Notes: generated by a model from the sequence alone, not told the origin. Counted from the first letter of the stretch, positions 52,883 to 62,029 are shown. The stretch: DNA of 64,000 nt from Nocardia pneumoniae NBRC 100136 (GCF_000308755.1 NZ_BAGF01000058.1:62001-126000); one strand, 5' to 3'. Translations and numbers: made by a program.

Positions 52883-54241
52883 ATGACCTCCACTTCTACC
52901 GCCGTCAGCGGGCTACCCCCGATGGCCGCAGGCCGCCTGCGCAATACCAAGCGCTTTGTCACCGATCCGATCACGTTTTTCTCCGACGCTATGACCCAGC
53001 ACGGCAACGTCTTTCAGTTCCAGCTGGTCACCGGGAACATGGTCGGGCTCACCCACCCCCACCACATCAAGTACGTCTTGCAGGAACGCATGGCGAACTT
53101 CACCCGCGAGACTCAGATGTACGACATCATCGAACCGTTCGTGGGGCGCGGTCTGGCGACCATCGCCGACCACAACCGGTGGCGACGCAACCGACGCCTC
53201 GTCCAGCCCGCCTTTCACCACAAGAGGATCAACGCGCTCAGCGAGATCATGGTGGCGGAGATCGACTCCATGTGCGACGAATGGGCCGAACATGCCCGCG
53301 CCGGACGAACGATCAACATCGGCGAGCAGATGAGCCACCTCACACTGCGGATCGTGGTGCGGGCGCTGTTCGGATTGGATCCCCACGGCCCGGAGGTCAC
53401 CGGCTTCTCCCGCGCGACGCAGAAGGTGAATGCCGAATTGGGGAAGTTCGTGCGAATGCCCCTCATACCCTTGAAGTTTCCGACGCCGAGTCACCGGCGC
53501 TTCTGGCGGGCTATCGCCGAGATGGACGCCATCGTCTACACGGTGATCGACAAGTTGCGCGACGCTGACAACGGTGGCCTGCTGTCCATGCTCATGAACG
53601 CCACAGACGCTGATACCAACGAGAGCCTCACCGACGGGGAGCTGCGCGACGAGGTCGTCACCATGCTCTTCGCCGGCCACGAGACCAGCTCCTCGGCCCT
53701 GACGTCAGCCATGCTGCTGCTGCAACTGCATCCGGAGGTGCGTCAGCAGCTGCGTGATGACGTCGACGCCGCGTTGCCCGGCGGGCACGCCACCATGGCC
53801 GACCTGCCCGCACTGCCCTACAGCAAGCAGGTGCTGGAGGAGGTATTGCGGCTCAAACCACCGGCATGGATGGGACAACGTCGTGCCGCCGAGGACGACG
53901 AGATCGGGGGCTACCACATCCCGGCGGGCACCACGCTGATGTTCAGCTACTACCATGCCCACCGGAACCCCGAGTGTTGGGACCGGCCGGACACCTTCGA
54001 CCCGAACCGCTTCACCGCCGACGCGGTCGCCGCCCGTGACCGGAACGTGTATCTGCCCTTCGGTGCGGGCGGGCACCTCTGCATCGGCAACGCGTTCGCG
54101 ATGATGGAGATGCAGCTCGCGCTCTCGACCATCATGCGGCGGTTCGAGTTCACCATCGAGAACCCGGACCTCACCCCGACCTCCGCGCTGACGCTCAACA
54201 CCAAGTTCCCGGTCATTGCGACGCTGACCGAACGGCGATAA
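52883..54241 (+). CDS. Cytochrome P450
   Basis: The ATG at 52883 gives 452 residues. The I-helix is FAGHETSSSALTSAM, the K-helix ExxR is in EEVLRLKPPAW, and the heme loop is FGAGGHLCIGNAFAMMEMQL with the Cys ligand. This fits the class related to CYP102/CYP4-like monooxygenases with fatty-acid-like substrates. No ferredoxin or reductase gene is adjacent, so electrons must come from elsewhere. The frame is open 75 bp upstream without conserved sequence. Confidence 0.93.
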   Translation: MTSTSTAVSGLPPMAAGRLRNTKRFVTDPITFFSDAMTQHGNVFQFQLVTGNMVGLTHPHHIKYVLQERMANFTRETQMYDIIEPFVGRGLATIADHNRWRRNRRLVQPAFHHKRINALSEIMVAEIDSMCDEWAEHARAGRTINIGEQMSHLTLRIVVRALFGLDPHGPEVTGFSRATQKVNAELGKFVRMPLIPLKFPTPSHRRFWRAIAEMDAIVYTVIDKLRDADNGGLLSMLMNATDADTNESLTDGELRDEVVTMLFAGHETSSSALTSAMLLLQLHPEVRQQLRDDVDAALPGGHATMADLPALPYSKQVLEEVLRLKPPAWMGQRRAAEDDEIGGYHIPAGTTLMFSYYHAHRNPECWDRPDTFDPNRFTADAVAARDRNVYLPFGAGGHLCIGNAFAMMEMQLALSTIMRRFEFTIENPDLTPTSALTLNTKFPVIATLTERR

Positions 54242-54508
54242 CGCCTGCCGGTGCGGTGCCGCCCCTGCACTGGTCACCAGCCCATCAGCGGCGAAAGAGT
54301 GCTGCGCCCGTTGCGGTATCGGACACGCCGAGCGCCGGACAGTTGCCCGCGGGCCGCGGACGCCCGAGGCCAGCGAATTCCGCGGCCGTCAGGACGCCGA
54401 GTTGGACGCGCCGTGCGCGGAATGGTTGCTCGAAGGGTGCGGACTGGGAACAGTGAGCTCCGCAGCCGTGTTGTGGACTGTGGCTCGATACACGCGAAGG
54501 AGATATCT

Positions 54509-55501
54509 GTGCGCTTCGGCATCTTCATCCCGCAGGGTTGGCGGCTCGATCTGGTGGGCATCGACCCGGCGGACCAGTGGGGGGTGATGCGTGACCTGGC
54601 CCAGCGCGCCGACGCGAACGAAGCATGGGAGTCGCTGTGGGTGTACGACCACTTCCACACCGTCCCGATCCCCACCGAGGAGGCAACGCACGAGGCGTGG
54701 ACGCTGATGTCGGCGTTCGCGGCGGCTACCTCGCGTATCCGGCTCGGCCAGATGTGTACCGCGATCAGCTACCGCAACCCCGCCTACCTGGCGAAAGTCG
54801 CGGCCACGGTCGACCTGATCTCGGGCGGCCGGGTCGAGATGGGCATCGGCGGCGGCTGGTACGAACACGAATGGCGTGCCTACGGCTACGGTTTCCCGTC
54901 GGCGGGCGAGCGGCTGGGCCGCCTCGACGAGGGCGTGCAGATCTTCCGGCAGGCGTGGACCACCGGATCGGCGACCCTCGACGGCAAGCACTACCAGGTC
55001 GATGGCGCTATCATGCGTCCGCTCCCGTTGCAGGAGGGGGGTATTCCGCTGTGGATCGCGGGTGGCGGCGAGAAGAAGACACTGCGCATCGCGGCGAAAT
55101 ACGCCCGCTACACCAACTTCAGCGGCAATCCCGAGGAGTTCACCCGCAAGTCCGAGATCCTCCGCGCGCACTGCGCCGAGGTAGGCTCCGATTTCGACGC
55201 CATCGTGCGCTCCTCCAACTTCAACGTCGCGATCGGCGCGACCGAAGCCGAAGTCGAAGAGCGCCTCGCGACCCTCGCCGCCCGCCTGACCCCCATCATC
55301 GGCGCCGAGCGAGCGAAGTCCCACATCGACGACCTCTTCCGGGGCACCGCTGCCGTAGGCACACCGGAGCAGGTAATCGACAAGCTCACCCGCCTCAGCG
55401 ATCTCGGCCTCGGCTATTCCATCCTCTACTTCCCCGAAGCCGCCTACGACACCTCCGGCATCGAACTCTTCGAACGAGAAGTAATTCCCGCCCTCCACTG
55501 A
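54509..55501 (+). CDS. F420-dependent luciferase-like oxidoreductase
   Basis: The GTG at 54509 with AAGGAG upstream gives 330 residues starting VRFGIFIPQGWRLDLVG. It is an LLM TIM barrel: WESLWVYDHFHTVPIP, VAATVDLISGGRVEMGIGGG and WYEHEWRAYGYGFPSAGERL, all typical of actinobacterial F420-type enzymes. FMN use cannot be excluded. The substrate is unknown. Confidence 0.88.
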   Translation: MRFGIFIPQGWRLDLVGIDPADQWGVMRDLAQRADANEAWESLWVYDHFHTVPIPTEEATHEAWTLMSAFAAATSRIRLGQMCTAISYRNPAYLAKVAATVDLISGGRVEMGIGGGWYEHEWRAYGYGFPSAGERLGRLDEGVQIFRQAWTTGSATLDGKHYQVDGAIMRPLPLQEGGIPLWIAGGGEKKTLRIAAKYARYTNFSGNPEEFTRKSEILRAHCAEVGSDFDAIVRSSNFNVAIGATEAEVEERLATLAARLTPIIGAERAKSHIDDLFRGTAAVGTPEQVIDKLTRLSDLGLGYSILYFPEAAYDTSGIELFEREVIPALH

Positions 55502-55509
55502 ACGGCTTG

Positions 55510-55578
55510 TCAAGATCAACGGCACATGGCTGCGGCATTTCGCGAGACAGGCCCTCCGTCATGTGCCGTTGATCTTGA
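55510..55578. repeat. Perfect 19-bp inverted repeat between convergent genes
   Basis: TCAAGATCAACGGCACATG at 55510-55528 is repeated as its exact complement at 55560-55578, with a 31-nt loop. It lies between two convergent stops and may be a bidirectional terminator, though the loop is long and no T run follows. Confidence 0.65.
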
Positions 55579-55590
55579 AGGCGACGGGAG

Positions 55591-56223
55591 TTAGCCGCGG
55601 CGGGTGAGTTCTACGCGGTCGGCGAGCTGTTCTGGAGCTCCGGGGGGTGAGAAGTAGATCTCCATGACCACGCGGTCCTGCGATTCGAGTTTGATCAACG
55701 TGCGCATCGGGATCGTCTTGCCGGTGAACTGGGGGCCGAGGATGCCGGGGTCGGTGAACTCGCCCGCCATCGTGATGTCGGCTGCGCTGCCGGAGTTCGG
55801 GGCGCCTTTGTAGCTCATCGTCATGGGTGTGACGCTGTCGATCGTGGTCCATTCGTAGCGGTTGTCGGTCGGTGCGTAGCCGAGCAGGCCCAGGCGGTAG
55901 TACGGTGCGCCGCCCGGCGTTCCCTCCGCCTCCTCCTGGAGGAAGTTGTTGCCGGTCTTGCCGATCCAGTGCCAGCGGGACACGATCTCGCGGCGGACCG
56001 GGTTGTCCGGCGTACCTCCGGCGACGAAAGTCGACTTCGCGCCGGTCCATTCGCCGACGAGAAGATTCAATCGCCGGTGGCCCGCATCCTGCTGCTCGGG
56101 CCGCTCGGCGGTCGATTCGGCCGGCGCGGGCGGAGGCTGCGTCTGGTCCGAACAACCGGCGCCGAGGAACGCAACCGCGACCAGGGCAGCAGTGACCAGT
56201 ATTCGAGACTGCGTGTTACGCAA
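55591..56223 (-). CDS. DUF1579-like lipoprotein
   Basis: 210 residues. The lipoprotein signal ends in FLGAGC. A Pro/Ala-rich linker is followed by LNLLVGEWTGAKSTFVAGG, the opening of DUF1579, and a beta-rich domain. It should be tethered outside the membrane. The function is unknown. Confidence 0.8.
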   Translation of the reverse strand: MRNTQSRILVTAALVAVAFLGAGCSDQTQPPPAPAESTAERPEQQDAGHRRLNLLVGEWTGAKSTFVAGGTPDNPVRREIVSRWHWIGKTGNNFLQEEAEGTPGGAPYYRLGLLGYAPTDNRYEWTTIDSVTPMTMSYKGAPNSGSAADITMAGEFTDPGILGPQFTGKTIPMRTLIKLESQDRVVMEIYFSPPGAPEQLADRVELTRRG

Positions 56224-56265
56224 GGAAATCCTTCTGGGATAGAGCGTCTGAGGGGGATGAACATG

Positions 56266-57168
56266 TCAGCCAAGGGTCCTGCGGAAGTGTCGCCCGACGT
56301 GTTCCACAGCCTGGCCGACGGTCGGTTCCTGATCATAGAAATCGAATTGCGTGCCCTCGATCCAGATCAGTTCCTTCGGACCGGCCAGCTGGGCGTGGAA
56401 GGCGCGGGCGCCATCCGGGATGGCGCCGTTCTCGCTGTGCACCAGCAGCGTGGGGATCGTGATGTTGCGGGCGACCGGGATGGCGTTGTAGGTCAGCCAC
56501 TCGTTCCAGCCCTGCACCGCGAATCGGTTCGCCCATTCCGGCACCGCGCCGCGGGTGGCGTCGACGTAGTAGGGGAATTCTCCGGACATCGCGGCCGAGG
56601 GATCGGTGGTGCTCACCGCCGCGACGTAGTCCACCTCGCCGGTGTTCTCGTAGCGGGCGCGTGCCGCGAAACCGGCCGCCAGCCGTTGCGATACGCCTTC
56701 CTTCCCGCCGTACATCAGCGCGACCAGATCCGGATCGTGCAGCCAAGGCGCGACCATCGCCAAGGACCGAACCCGCGCATCCCCGGCCGCGTTCACCGCC
56801 GTGTACCCGCTGCTGGCGCACACGCCCAGCGCACCGATGCGCTGTGCGTCGACATCGGGGCGTCCGGCCAGGAACGTCACCGCGGCACGGATATCGCGAC
56901 TCTTTCGGGCCGGTGATTCCAGGTCACGCGGCTCGCCGCCGGATTCACCGTAGTGGGTGAAGTCGAAATCCAATGCGGTGAAACCCTGTTCGGCCAGCCG
57001 CCGGGCATACACCTGCGGCATCTGCTCCTTCACCGTGAGCCACGACCCGGTCACCACGACGGCGGGCAGTCGGGTGTCTCCGGCATCAGCCGGACGGTAG
57101 AGCCGACCGACCAGCAGCACACCATCGCTGTCGAAGGTGACCTTTTCGACCTGAACCTCAGAAACCAT
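56266..57168 (-). CDS. Alpha/beta hydrolase with Cys-type nucleophile elbow
   Basis: The ATG at 57168 gives 300 residues starting MVSEVQVEKVTFDSDGVLLV. The elbow reads IGALGVCASSGYTAVN: a Cys replaces the usual Ser of GxSxG, as in dienelactone hydrolases and YcjY-like proteins. TLLVHSENGAIPDGARAFH holds the acid region and the C-terminal EHVGRHF the likely His. It may hydrolyse a small ester, lactone or thioester. It is divergent from a LysR gene that probably controls it. Confidence 0.83.
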   Translation of the reverse strand: MVSEVQVEKVTFDSDGVLLVGRLYRPADAGDTRLPAVVVTGSWLTVKEQMPQVYARRLAEQGFTALDFDFTHYGESGGEPRDLESPARKSRDIRAAVTFLAGRPDVDAQRIGALGVCASSGYTAVNAAGDARVRSLAMVAPWLHDPDLVALMYGGKEGVSQRLAAGFAARARYENTGEVDYVAAVSTTDPSAAMSGEFPYYVDATRGAVPEWANRFAVQGWNEWLTYNAIPVARNITIPTLLVHSENGAIPDGARAFHAQLAGPKELIWIEGTQFDFYDQEPTVGQAVEHVGRHFRRTLG

Positions 57169-57215
57169 GGCACCACTGTGTGCAGTGCCGCCTGGTCCGT
57201 CCAATAACAGGTGTG

Positions 57216-57230
57216 ATAACCAATGGTTAT
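57216..57230. promoter_or_regulatory. Palindrome ATAACC-aat-GGTTAT over the LysR start
   Basis: A perfect 6-bp dyad with 3-nt spacer, preceded by ATAACAGGTGTG. It lies between divergent genes and covers the start codon of the LysR gene, so binding would block it directly. Confidence 0.55.
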
Positions 57231-58119
57231 GGAGGCGCATCTGCGGGACTTGCGATACTTCACGGTGCTCGCCGAGGAACTGAACTTCACCCGGGCTGCT
57301 GAGCGCCTGTTCATCACCCAGCCCGCGCTGAGCAAACAGATCCGGCAGCTCGAACAGCAGCTGCGGACCACCTTGATCGTCCGAGACAAACGCGGCATCG
57401 GATTGACCGCGGCGGGCGAAGCCCTGCTACCGCAGGCACGAGCGTTGCTCGAGCAGTGGAGCGAAGCGCAACGCATAGTCGGTGAGGCCGCCGCGGCCGA
57501 GGAGTCCGTGCTCACGGTCGGCATGTCCACGAGCGTCGGCAGGGGAATGCTGTCTGCCGCGCGTGAGGCGTTCACGCGACATCGCCCCACGTGGCGCACC
57601 AGAATGCGGCAGGTCAACTGGGACGACCCGACCGCAGGGCTCGGCTCAAGGGAGGTCGACGTCGCCTTCGTCTGGCTGCCGTTCCCCGGACACGACTCGT
57701 TCGACGTTCACGTGCTGGCCCGAGAGCCGCGCTGGGTCGCGTTCTCCCCCGGCCACTGGCTGGCGGCGCGCGAGAGCGTCGAGTTCACCGAACTGCTCGA
57801 CGAACCGTTCATCGCCATGCCGGAAAGCGCCGGATCACTGCGCGATCACTGGCTCGCCGTCGCCGAACGCGGCGGGCGTCCCGTCCGGATCGGTGCGACG
57901 GTATGGAACGCCGAGGAGACCTTCGCCGCGGTCGAGGAGGGCAGCGGCATCGTCCTGGTGTCCGAGGGCAACGCGGAGATCTACCGCCGCCCCGGAATCG
58001 GCGTCATACCGGTCACCGGAATCGATCCCGCGGTCATGGCGATCGCCTGGCGCAAGCATGACCGGCGCGCCGTCATCCGCGACTTCGTCGAGGCAGCCGC
58101 GAGCGCCGCGGGCGGATAG
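57223..58119 (+). CDS. LysR-family transcriptional regulator
   Basis: 298 residues. The HTH is AEELNFTRAAERLFITQPAL, followed by SKQIRQLEQQL and a substrate-binding effector domain from about residue 90. Starts at 57223 and 57229 are both possible; both overlap the palindrome at 57216-57230, suggesting a leaderless message or tight autoregulation. It is divergent from the hydrolase gene, its probable target. Confidence 0.92.
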   Translation: MVMEAHLRDLRYFTVLAEELNFTRAAERLFITQPALSKQIRQLEQQLRTTLIVRDKRGIGLTAAGEALLPQARALLEQWSEAQRIVGEAAAAEESVLTVGMSTSVGRGMLSAAREAFTRHRPTWRTRMRQVNWDDPTAGLGSREVDVAFVWLPFPGHDSFDVHVLAREPRWVAFSPGHWLAARESVEFTELLDEPFIAMPESAGSLRDHWLAVAERGGRPVRIGATVWNAEETFAAVEEGSGIVLVSEGNAEIYRRPGIGVIPVTGIDPAVMAIAWRKHDRRAVIRDFVEAAASAAGG

Positions 58120-58170
58120 AACCGGAACGGTCGGCGCGAGCAGAGATCTCGCGCCGACCGGTTGCTTCGC

Positions 58171-60360
58171 CTACAGCATGCAGGACACGCAACCCTCTAC
58201 CTCGGTTCCCTCCAAAGCCATTTGGCGCAGGCGGATGTAGTAGAGCGTCTTGATGCCCTTGCGCCAGGCGTAGATCTGGGCGCGGTTGAGGTCGCGGGTG
58301 GTGGCGGAGTCCTTGAAGAACAGCGTCAGCGACAGGCCCTGGTCCACGTGCTGGGTGGCCGCGGCGTAGGTGTCGATGATCTTCTCGTAGCCGATCTCGT
58401 AGGCGTCCTCGTAGTACTCGAGGTTGTCGTTGGTCATGTAGGGCGCCGGATAGTAGACGCGCCCGATCTTGCCTTCCTTGCGGATCTCGATCTTCGAGGC
58501 CACCGGGTGGATGGAGCTGGTGGAGTGGTTGATGTAGGAGATCGAGCCGGTCGGCGGCACCGCCTGCAGGTTCTGGTTGTAGATGCCGTGCTCCATGACC
58601 GAGGCCTTCAGCTCACGCCAGTCGTCCTGGGTCGGGATGTGCACGCCCGCGTCGGCGAACAGCTGCCGCACGCGATCGGTCTTCGGCTCCCACGCCTGAT
58701 CGGTGTACTTGTCGAAGTACTCGCCGCTGGCGTACTTCGATTCCGGGAAGCCGCCGAAGTAGGCGCCGCGCTCGATAGCGATCTTGTTCGACGCCCGGAT
58801 CGCGTGATAGACGACGGTGTAGAAGTAGATGTTGGTGAAGTCGATGCCCTCTTCGGACCCGTAGTGGATCCGCTCCCGCGCCAGATACCCGTGCAGATTC
58901 ATCTGCCCGAGGCCGATCGCATGGGACTGGTTGTTGCCCTGCTCGATCGACGGCACCGAGTAGATGTGCGTCTGGTCCGACACCGCGGTCAACGCCCGGA
59001 TGGCCACCTCGATGGTCTGCGCGAAGTCGGGTGAGTCCATCGTCTTGGCGATGTTCAGCGAGCCCAGGTTGCAGGAGATGTCCTTGCCCACCTTCGCGTA
59101 GGACAGGTCGGCGTTGAACTCCGACGGCGTGGACACCTGCAGGATCTCCGAGCACAGGTTGGAGTGGGTGATCTTGCCCGCGATCGGGTTGGCCCGGTTC
59201 ACCGTGTCCTCGAACATGATGTATGGGTAGCCGGACTCGAACTGCAACTCCGCGATGGTCTGGAAGAACTCGCGCGCCTTGATCTTCGACTTGCGGATGC
59301 GCTTGTCGTCGACCATCTCGTAGTACTTCTCGGTGACGTCGATGTCGGCGAACGGCTTGCCGTAGATGCGCTCCACGTCGTACGGCGAGAACAGGTACAT
59401 GTCCTCGTTCTTCTTGGCCAGCTCGAACGTGATGTCCGGGATGACCACGCCCAGCGAGAGCGTCTTGATGCGGATCTTCTCGTCCGCGTTCTCCCGCTTG
59501 GTGTCCAGGAACCGGTAGATGTCCGGGTGGTGCGCGTGCAGGTAGACCGCGCCCGCGCCCTGACGCGCACCGAGCTGGTTGGCGTAGGAGAACGAGTCCT
59601 CCAGCAGCTTCATGATCGGGATGACGCCCGAGCTCTGGTTCTCGATCTTCTTGATCGGAGCGCCGTGCTCGCGAATGTTGCTCAGCAGCAACGCGACACC
59701 GCCGCCGCGCTTGGACAGTTGCAGCGCGGAGTTGATCGAACGCCCGATGGACTCCATGTTGTCCTCGATGCGCAGCAGGAAGCACGACACCGGCTCGCCG
59801 CGCTGCTTCTTGCCCGAGTTCAGGAACGTCGGCGTGGCGGGCTGGAAACGGCCGTCGATGATCTCGTCCACCAGCTTGCTCGCCAGCGTCTCGTCACCGG
59901 CGGCGAGGGTGAGCGCGACCATGCAGACCCGGTCCTCGAACCGCTCCAGGTAGCGCTTGCCGTCGAAGGTCTTCAACGTGTACGAGGTGTAGTACTTGAA
60001 CGCGCCGAGGAAGGTGGGGAACCGGAACTTCTTGGCGTAGGCCTGCTTGAACAGCTTCTTGATGAACCCGCGGCTGTACTGGTCGAGAACCTCCGCCTCG
60101 TAATAGTTCTCCTCGATCAGGTAATCGAGCTTCTCGTCCAGGTTGTGGAAGAAGACGGTGTTCTGGTTGACGTGCTGGAGGAAGTACTGGTGGGCGGCCT
60201 CGCGGTCCTTGTCGAACTGGATCTTGCCGTCCGGGCCGTACAGGTTCAGCATCGCGTTGAGGGCGTGGTAGTCCAGAACCTCGCCCGCTTCCGCGCCGCG
60301 GACCGGCGCTTGCTCTAAGCGAGCTGCTTTTCCGGTCGGTGCTGTCGTTGCTGTTGCCAA
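58171..60360 (-). CDS. nrdE: Class Ib ribonucleotide reductase alpha subunit
   Basis: 729 residues from TTG 60358-60360, overlapping nrdI by 46 bp. Very close to mycobacterial NrdE. Active-site elements include GEPVSCFLLRIEDNMESIG, the HSNLCSEILQVS loop with its catalytic Asn and Cys, and DISCNLGSLNI. The C-terminus CVSCML is the cysteine pair re-reduced by NrdH. It reduces ribonucleoside diphosphates with NrdF, whose gene is on the other strand about 14 kb away. Confidence 0.97.
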   Translation of the reverse strand: MATATTAPTGKAARLEQAPVRGAEAGEVLDYHALNAMLNLYGPDGKIQFDKDREAAHQYFLQHVNQNTVFFHNLDEKLDYLIEENYYEAEVLDQYSRGFIKKLFKQAYAKKFRFPTFLGAFKYYTSYTLKTFDGKRYLERFEDRVCMVALTLAAGDETLASKLVDEIIDGRFQPATPTFLNSGKKQRGEPVSCFLLRIEDNMESIGRSINSALQLSKRGGGVALLLSNIREHGAPIKKIENQSSGVIPIMKLLEDSFSYANQLGARQGAGAVYLHAHHPDIYRFLDTKRENADEKIRIKTLSLGVVIPDITFELAKKNEDMYLFSPYDVERIYGKPFADIDVTEKYYEMVDDKRIRKSKIKAREFFQTIAELQFESGYPYIMFEDTVNRANPIAGKITHSNLCSEILQVSTPSEFNADLSYAKVGKDISCNLGSLNIAKTMDSPDFAQTIEVAIRALTAVSDQTHIYSVPSIEQGNNQSHAIGLGQMNLHGYLARERIHYGSEEGIDFTNIYFYTVVYHAIRASNKIAIERGAYFGGFPESKYASGEYFDKYTDQAWEPKTDRVRQLFADAGVHIPTQDDWRELKASVMEHGIYNQNLQAVPPTGSISYINHSTSSIHPVASKIEIRKEGKIGRVYYPAPYMTNDNLEYYEDAYEIGYEKIIDTYAAATQHVDQGLSLTLFFKDSATTRDLNRAQIYAWRKGIKTLYYIRLRQMALEGTEVEGCVSCML

Positions 60361-60776
60361 AACAATCCCAATCCCTCTCGGACGCGTTCGACGTCCTCAG
60401 CGGTTCCCATGAGTTCGAAGCGATACAGGTACGGCACCCCGCATTTGCGCGAGATCAGCTCGCCCGCATAGCAATAGGTGTCGCCGAAGTTCGTGTTGCC
60501 CGCCGCGATGACGCCGCGCAGCAGCGACCGGTTGTGCGGATCGTTCAGGAACTTGGCGACCTGCCGCGGCACGAAATCCTTCTCGGAACGGTTGCCCCCG
60601 AGGACGTGCCGACCGCCCCCATAGGTGGGGACGATCAGCACGTACGGCTCGTCTACGCGCAGTGAGTCGGCGGTGTGCAGTGGGATGCGAGTCGCCGGGA
60701 GACCCAGCTTCTCGACGAAACGATGCGTGTTCTCCGAAGCGCTGGAGAAGTAGACCAGCGCCGTCGTCTCCGACAT
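60315..60776 (-). CDS. nrdI: Flavodoxin-like NrdI
   Basis: The ATG at 60776 with AGGAAGG upstream gives 153 residues. VYFSSASENTHRFVEKLG is the FMN phosphate loop and VPTYGGGRHVLGGN plus IAAGNTNFGDTYCYAGELI complete the family signature. NrdI supplies the oxidant that assembles the dimanganese-tyrosyl radical of NrdF. Confidence 0.95.
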   Translation of the reverse strand: MSETTALVYFSSASENTHRFVEKLGLPATRIPLHTADSLRVDEPYVLIVPTYGGGRHVLGGNRSEKDFVPRQVAKFLNDPHNRSLLRGVIAAGNTNFGDTYCYAGELISRKCGVPYLYRFELMGTAEDVERVREGLGLFWQQQRQHRPEKQLA

Positions 60777-60845
60777 GGTCGCCTTCCTCTTCTCAGGAGT
60801 GCCGGGCACTCGGCCCCTCGGATGAACCGGAAGCGGTGGACGCGA

Positions 60846-61079
60846 TCAGGCCGCCACGGTCGCGAGCGACTTGATGCGGTCGGGCCGGAAGCCCGACCAG
60901 TGATCGTCCCCGGCCACCACGACCGGCGCCTGCAAGTACCCGAGCGCCATGACGTAGTCACGCGCCTGGTCGTTCTCCGAGATATCGATGACCTCGTAGT
61001 CAACCCCGGCCTTGTCGAGGGCCTTGTAGGTGGCGTTGCACTGGACGCAAGCGGGCTTGGTGTACACGGTGACGGTCAT
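60846..61079 (-). CDS. nrdH: Glutaredoxin-like NrdH-redoxin
   Basis: The ATG at 61079 with AAGGAGAG upstream gives 77 residues. The redox motif CVQC is at 11-14 and WSGFRPDRI near the end is the NrdH signature. It is reduced by thioredoxin reductase and in turn reduces NrdE. It leads the nrdHIE operon under a pair of NrdR-like boxes. Confidence 0.96.
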   Translation of the reverse strand: MTVTVYTKPACVQCNATYKALDKAGVDYEVIDISENDQARDYVMALGYLQAPVVVAGDDHWSGFRPDRIKSLATVAA

Positions 61080-61233
61080 TGATGTCCCTCTCTCCTTGTG
61101 CCTGATCCACAGCTTGTGATCCGTATGCAGTGCACGATCCGACATACTGCGCAAACTCCTGGATCCGGACTCGAAGCCCCTGATCAGCCACGGTTGGCCG
61201 TCTCTTGTCTCGCGCCCTCTTCCAGTACCGAAG

Positions 61234-61281
61234 ACACTACACCTAGTGTCCGACAGATTCATCCAACACGACATGTAGCGA
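61234..61281 (-). promoter_or_regulatory. Pair of NrdR boxes upstream of nrdH
   Basis: ACACTACACCTAGTGT at 61234-61249 is a 16-bp palindrome with perfect 6-bp arms and matches the NrdR consensus. ACACGACATGTAGCGA at 61266-61281 is a weaker second copy. The starts are 32 bp apart. The remaining part of the 380-bp gap (61080-61459) has only the terminator at 61403-61440. Confidence 0.8.
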
Positions 61282-61402
61282 GTCACATTGATGAAATTCC
61301 ACGCGGAGAAGTACCAGGATGCTCGATTCCTCCTACGATAAAAGAGTGACGCAGATCACTTCAGGGAACTTCAGCTAATGGTCAGCAAATATCGGACAAA
61401 CG

Positions 61403-61440
61403 CCGAGGGCCGTCGCTACCGCGGTAACGACGGCCCTCGG
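61403..61440. terminator. Strong hairpin between nrdH and the FMN reductase gene
   Basis: CCGAGGGCCGTCG / CGACGGCCCTCGG form a 13-bp perfect stem, closed inside by a second dyad TACC-gc-GGTA after one mismatch. It lies 19 bp past the FMN reductase stop, upstream of nrdH. Confidence 0.8.
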
Positions 61441-61459
61441 CGGAGACCGGGAGTGGAGC

Positions 61460-62029
61460 TTACACGGACGCCAGCTCGCCGCGCGTGGCCTCGACCAGCT
61501 CCCGCACCGTGCTCGCCAGCTTGGTCAGCGCCTCCGCGTCATCGCGCGGGTGCGAGAAGGCGAACCGCTCTCCGATGACGCCGAAGTGCAGGTGCGCGGA
61601 CTCGACGACCTTCGCGCCCGCCACGCCGAGCGCCTTGACCGCGTCCCCGTGCGCCCACTGCGCCGCGTTCGGGCTGATCGACGCGCTGACCACCGCGGCG
61701 GGCTTGCCGGTGATGGCCCCGGCGCCGTACGGGCGCGACGCCCAGTCGATGGCGTTCTTCAGCACCGCCGACAGCGTGCCGTTGTATTCCGGCGTCACCA
61801 GCAGCAGGCCGTCCGCCTCGGCGACCGCGTCGCGCAGCGCCTGGGCGGCCGCGGGCGCGGAACCGGGAACGTCGATGTCCTCGTTGTAGAACGGGATGTC
61901 GGCGAGCCCTTCGTAGAGGGTGACCTCGACACCCTCCGGGGCGGTCTGCGCGGCGGCCTCGGCGAGCTGACGATTGACCGAGGCGGCACGGAGGCTACCG
62001 ACAAGTGCGAGGATGCGGGTCTGACTCAT
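61460..62029 (-). CDS. NADPH-dependent FMN reductase (Rv3054c-type)
   Basis: 189 residues with AGGAG upstream of ATG 62029. Flavodoxin-like fold: LALVGSLRAASVNRQLAEAA is the FMN phosphate loop and LLVTPEYNGTLSAVLKNAID the conserved flavin-contact motif. It reduces FMN or quinones with NAD(P)H. It is divergent from a TetR gene, the same arrangement as Rv3054c-Rv3055. Confidence 0.93.
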   Translation of the reverse strand: MSQTRILALVGSLRAASVNRQLAEAAAQTAPEGVEVTLYEGLADIPFYNEDIDVPGSAPAAAQALRDAVAEADGLLLVTPEYNGTLSAVLKNAIDWASRPYGAGAITGKPAAVVSASISPNAAQWAHGDAVKALGVAGAKVVESAHLHFGVIGERFAFSHPRDDAEALTKLASTVRELVEATRGELASV

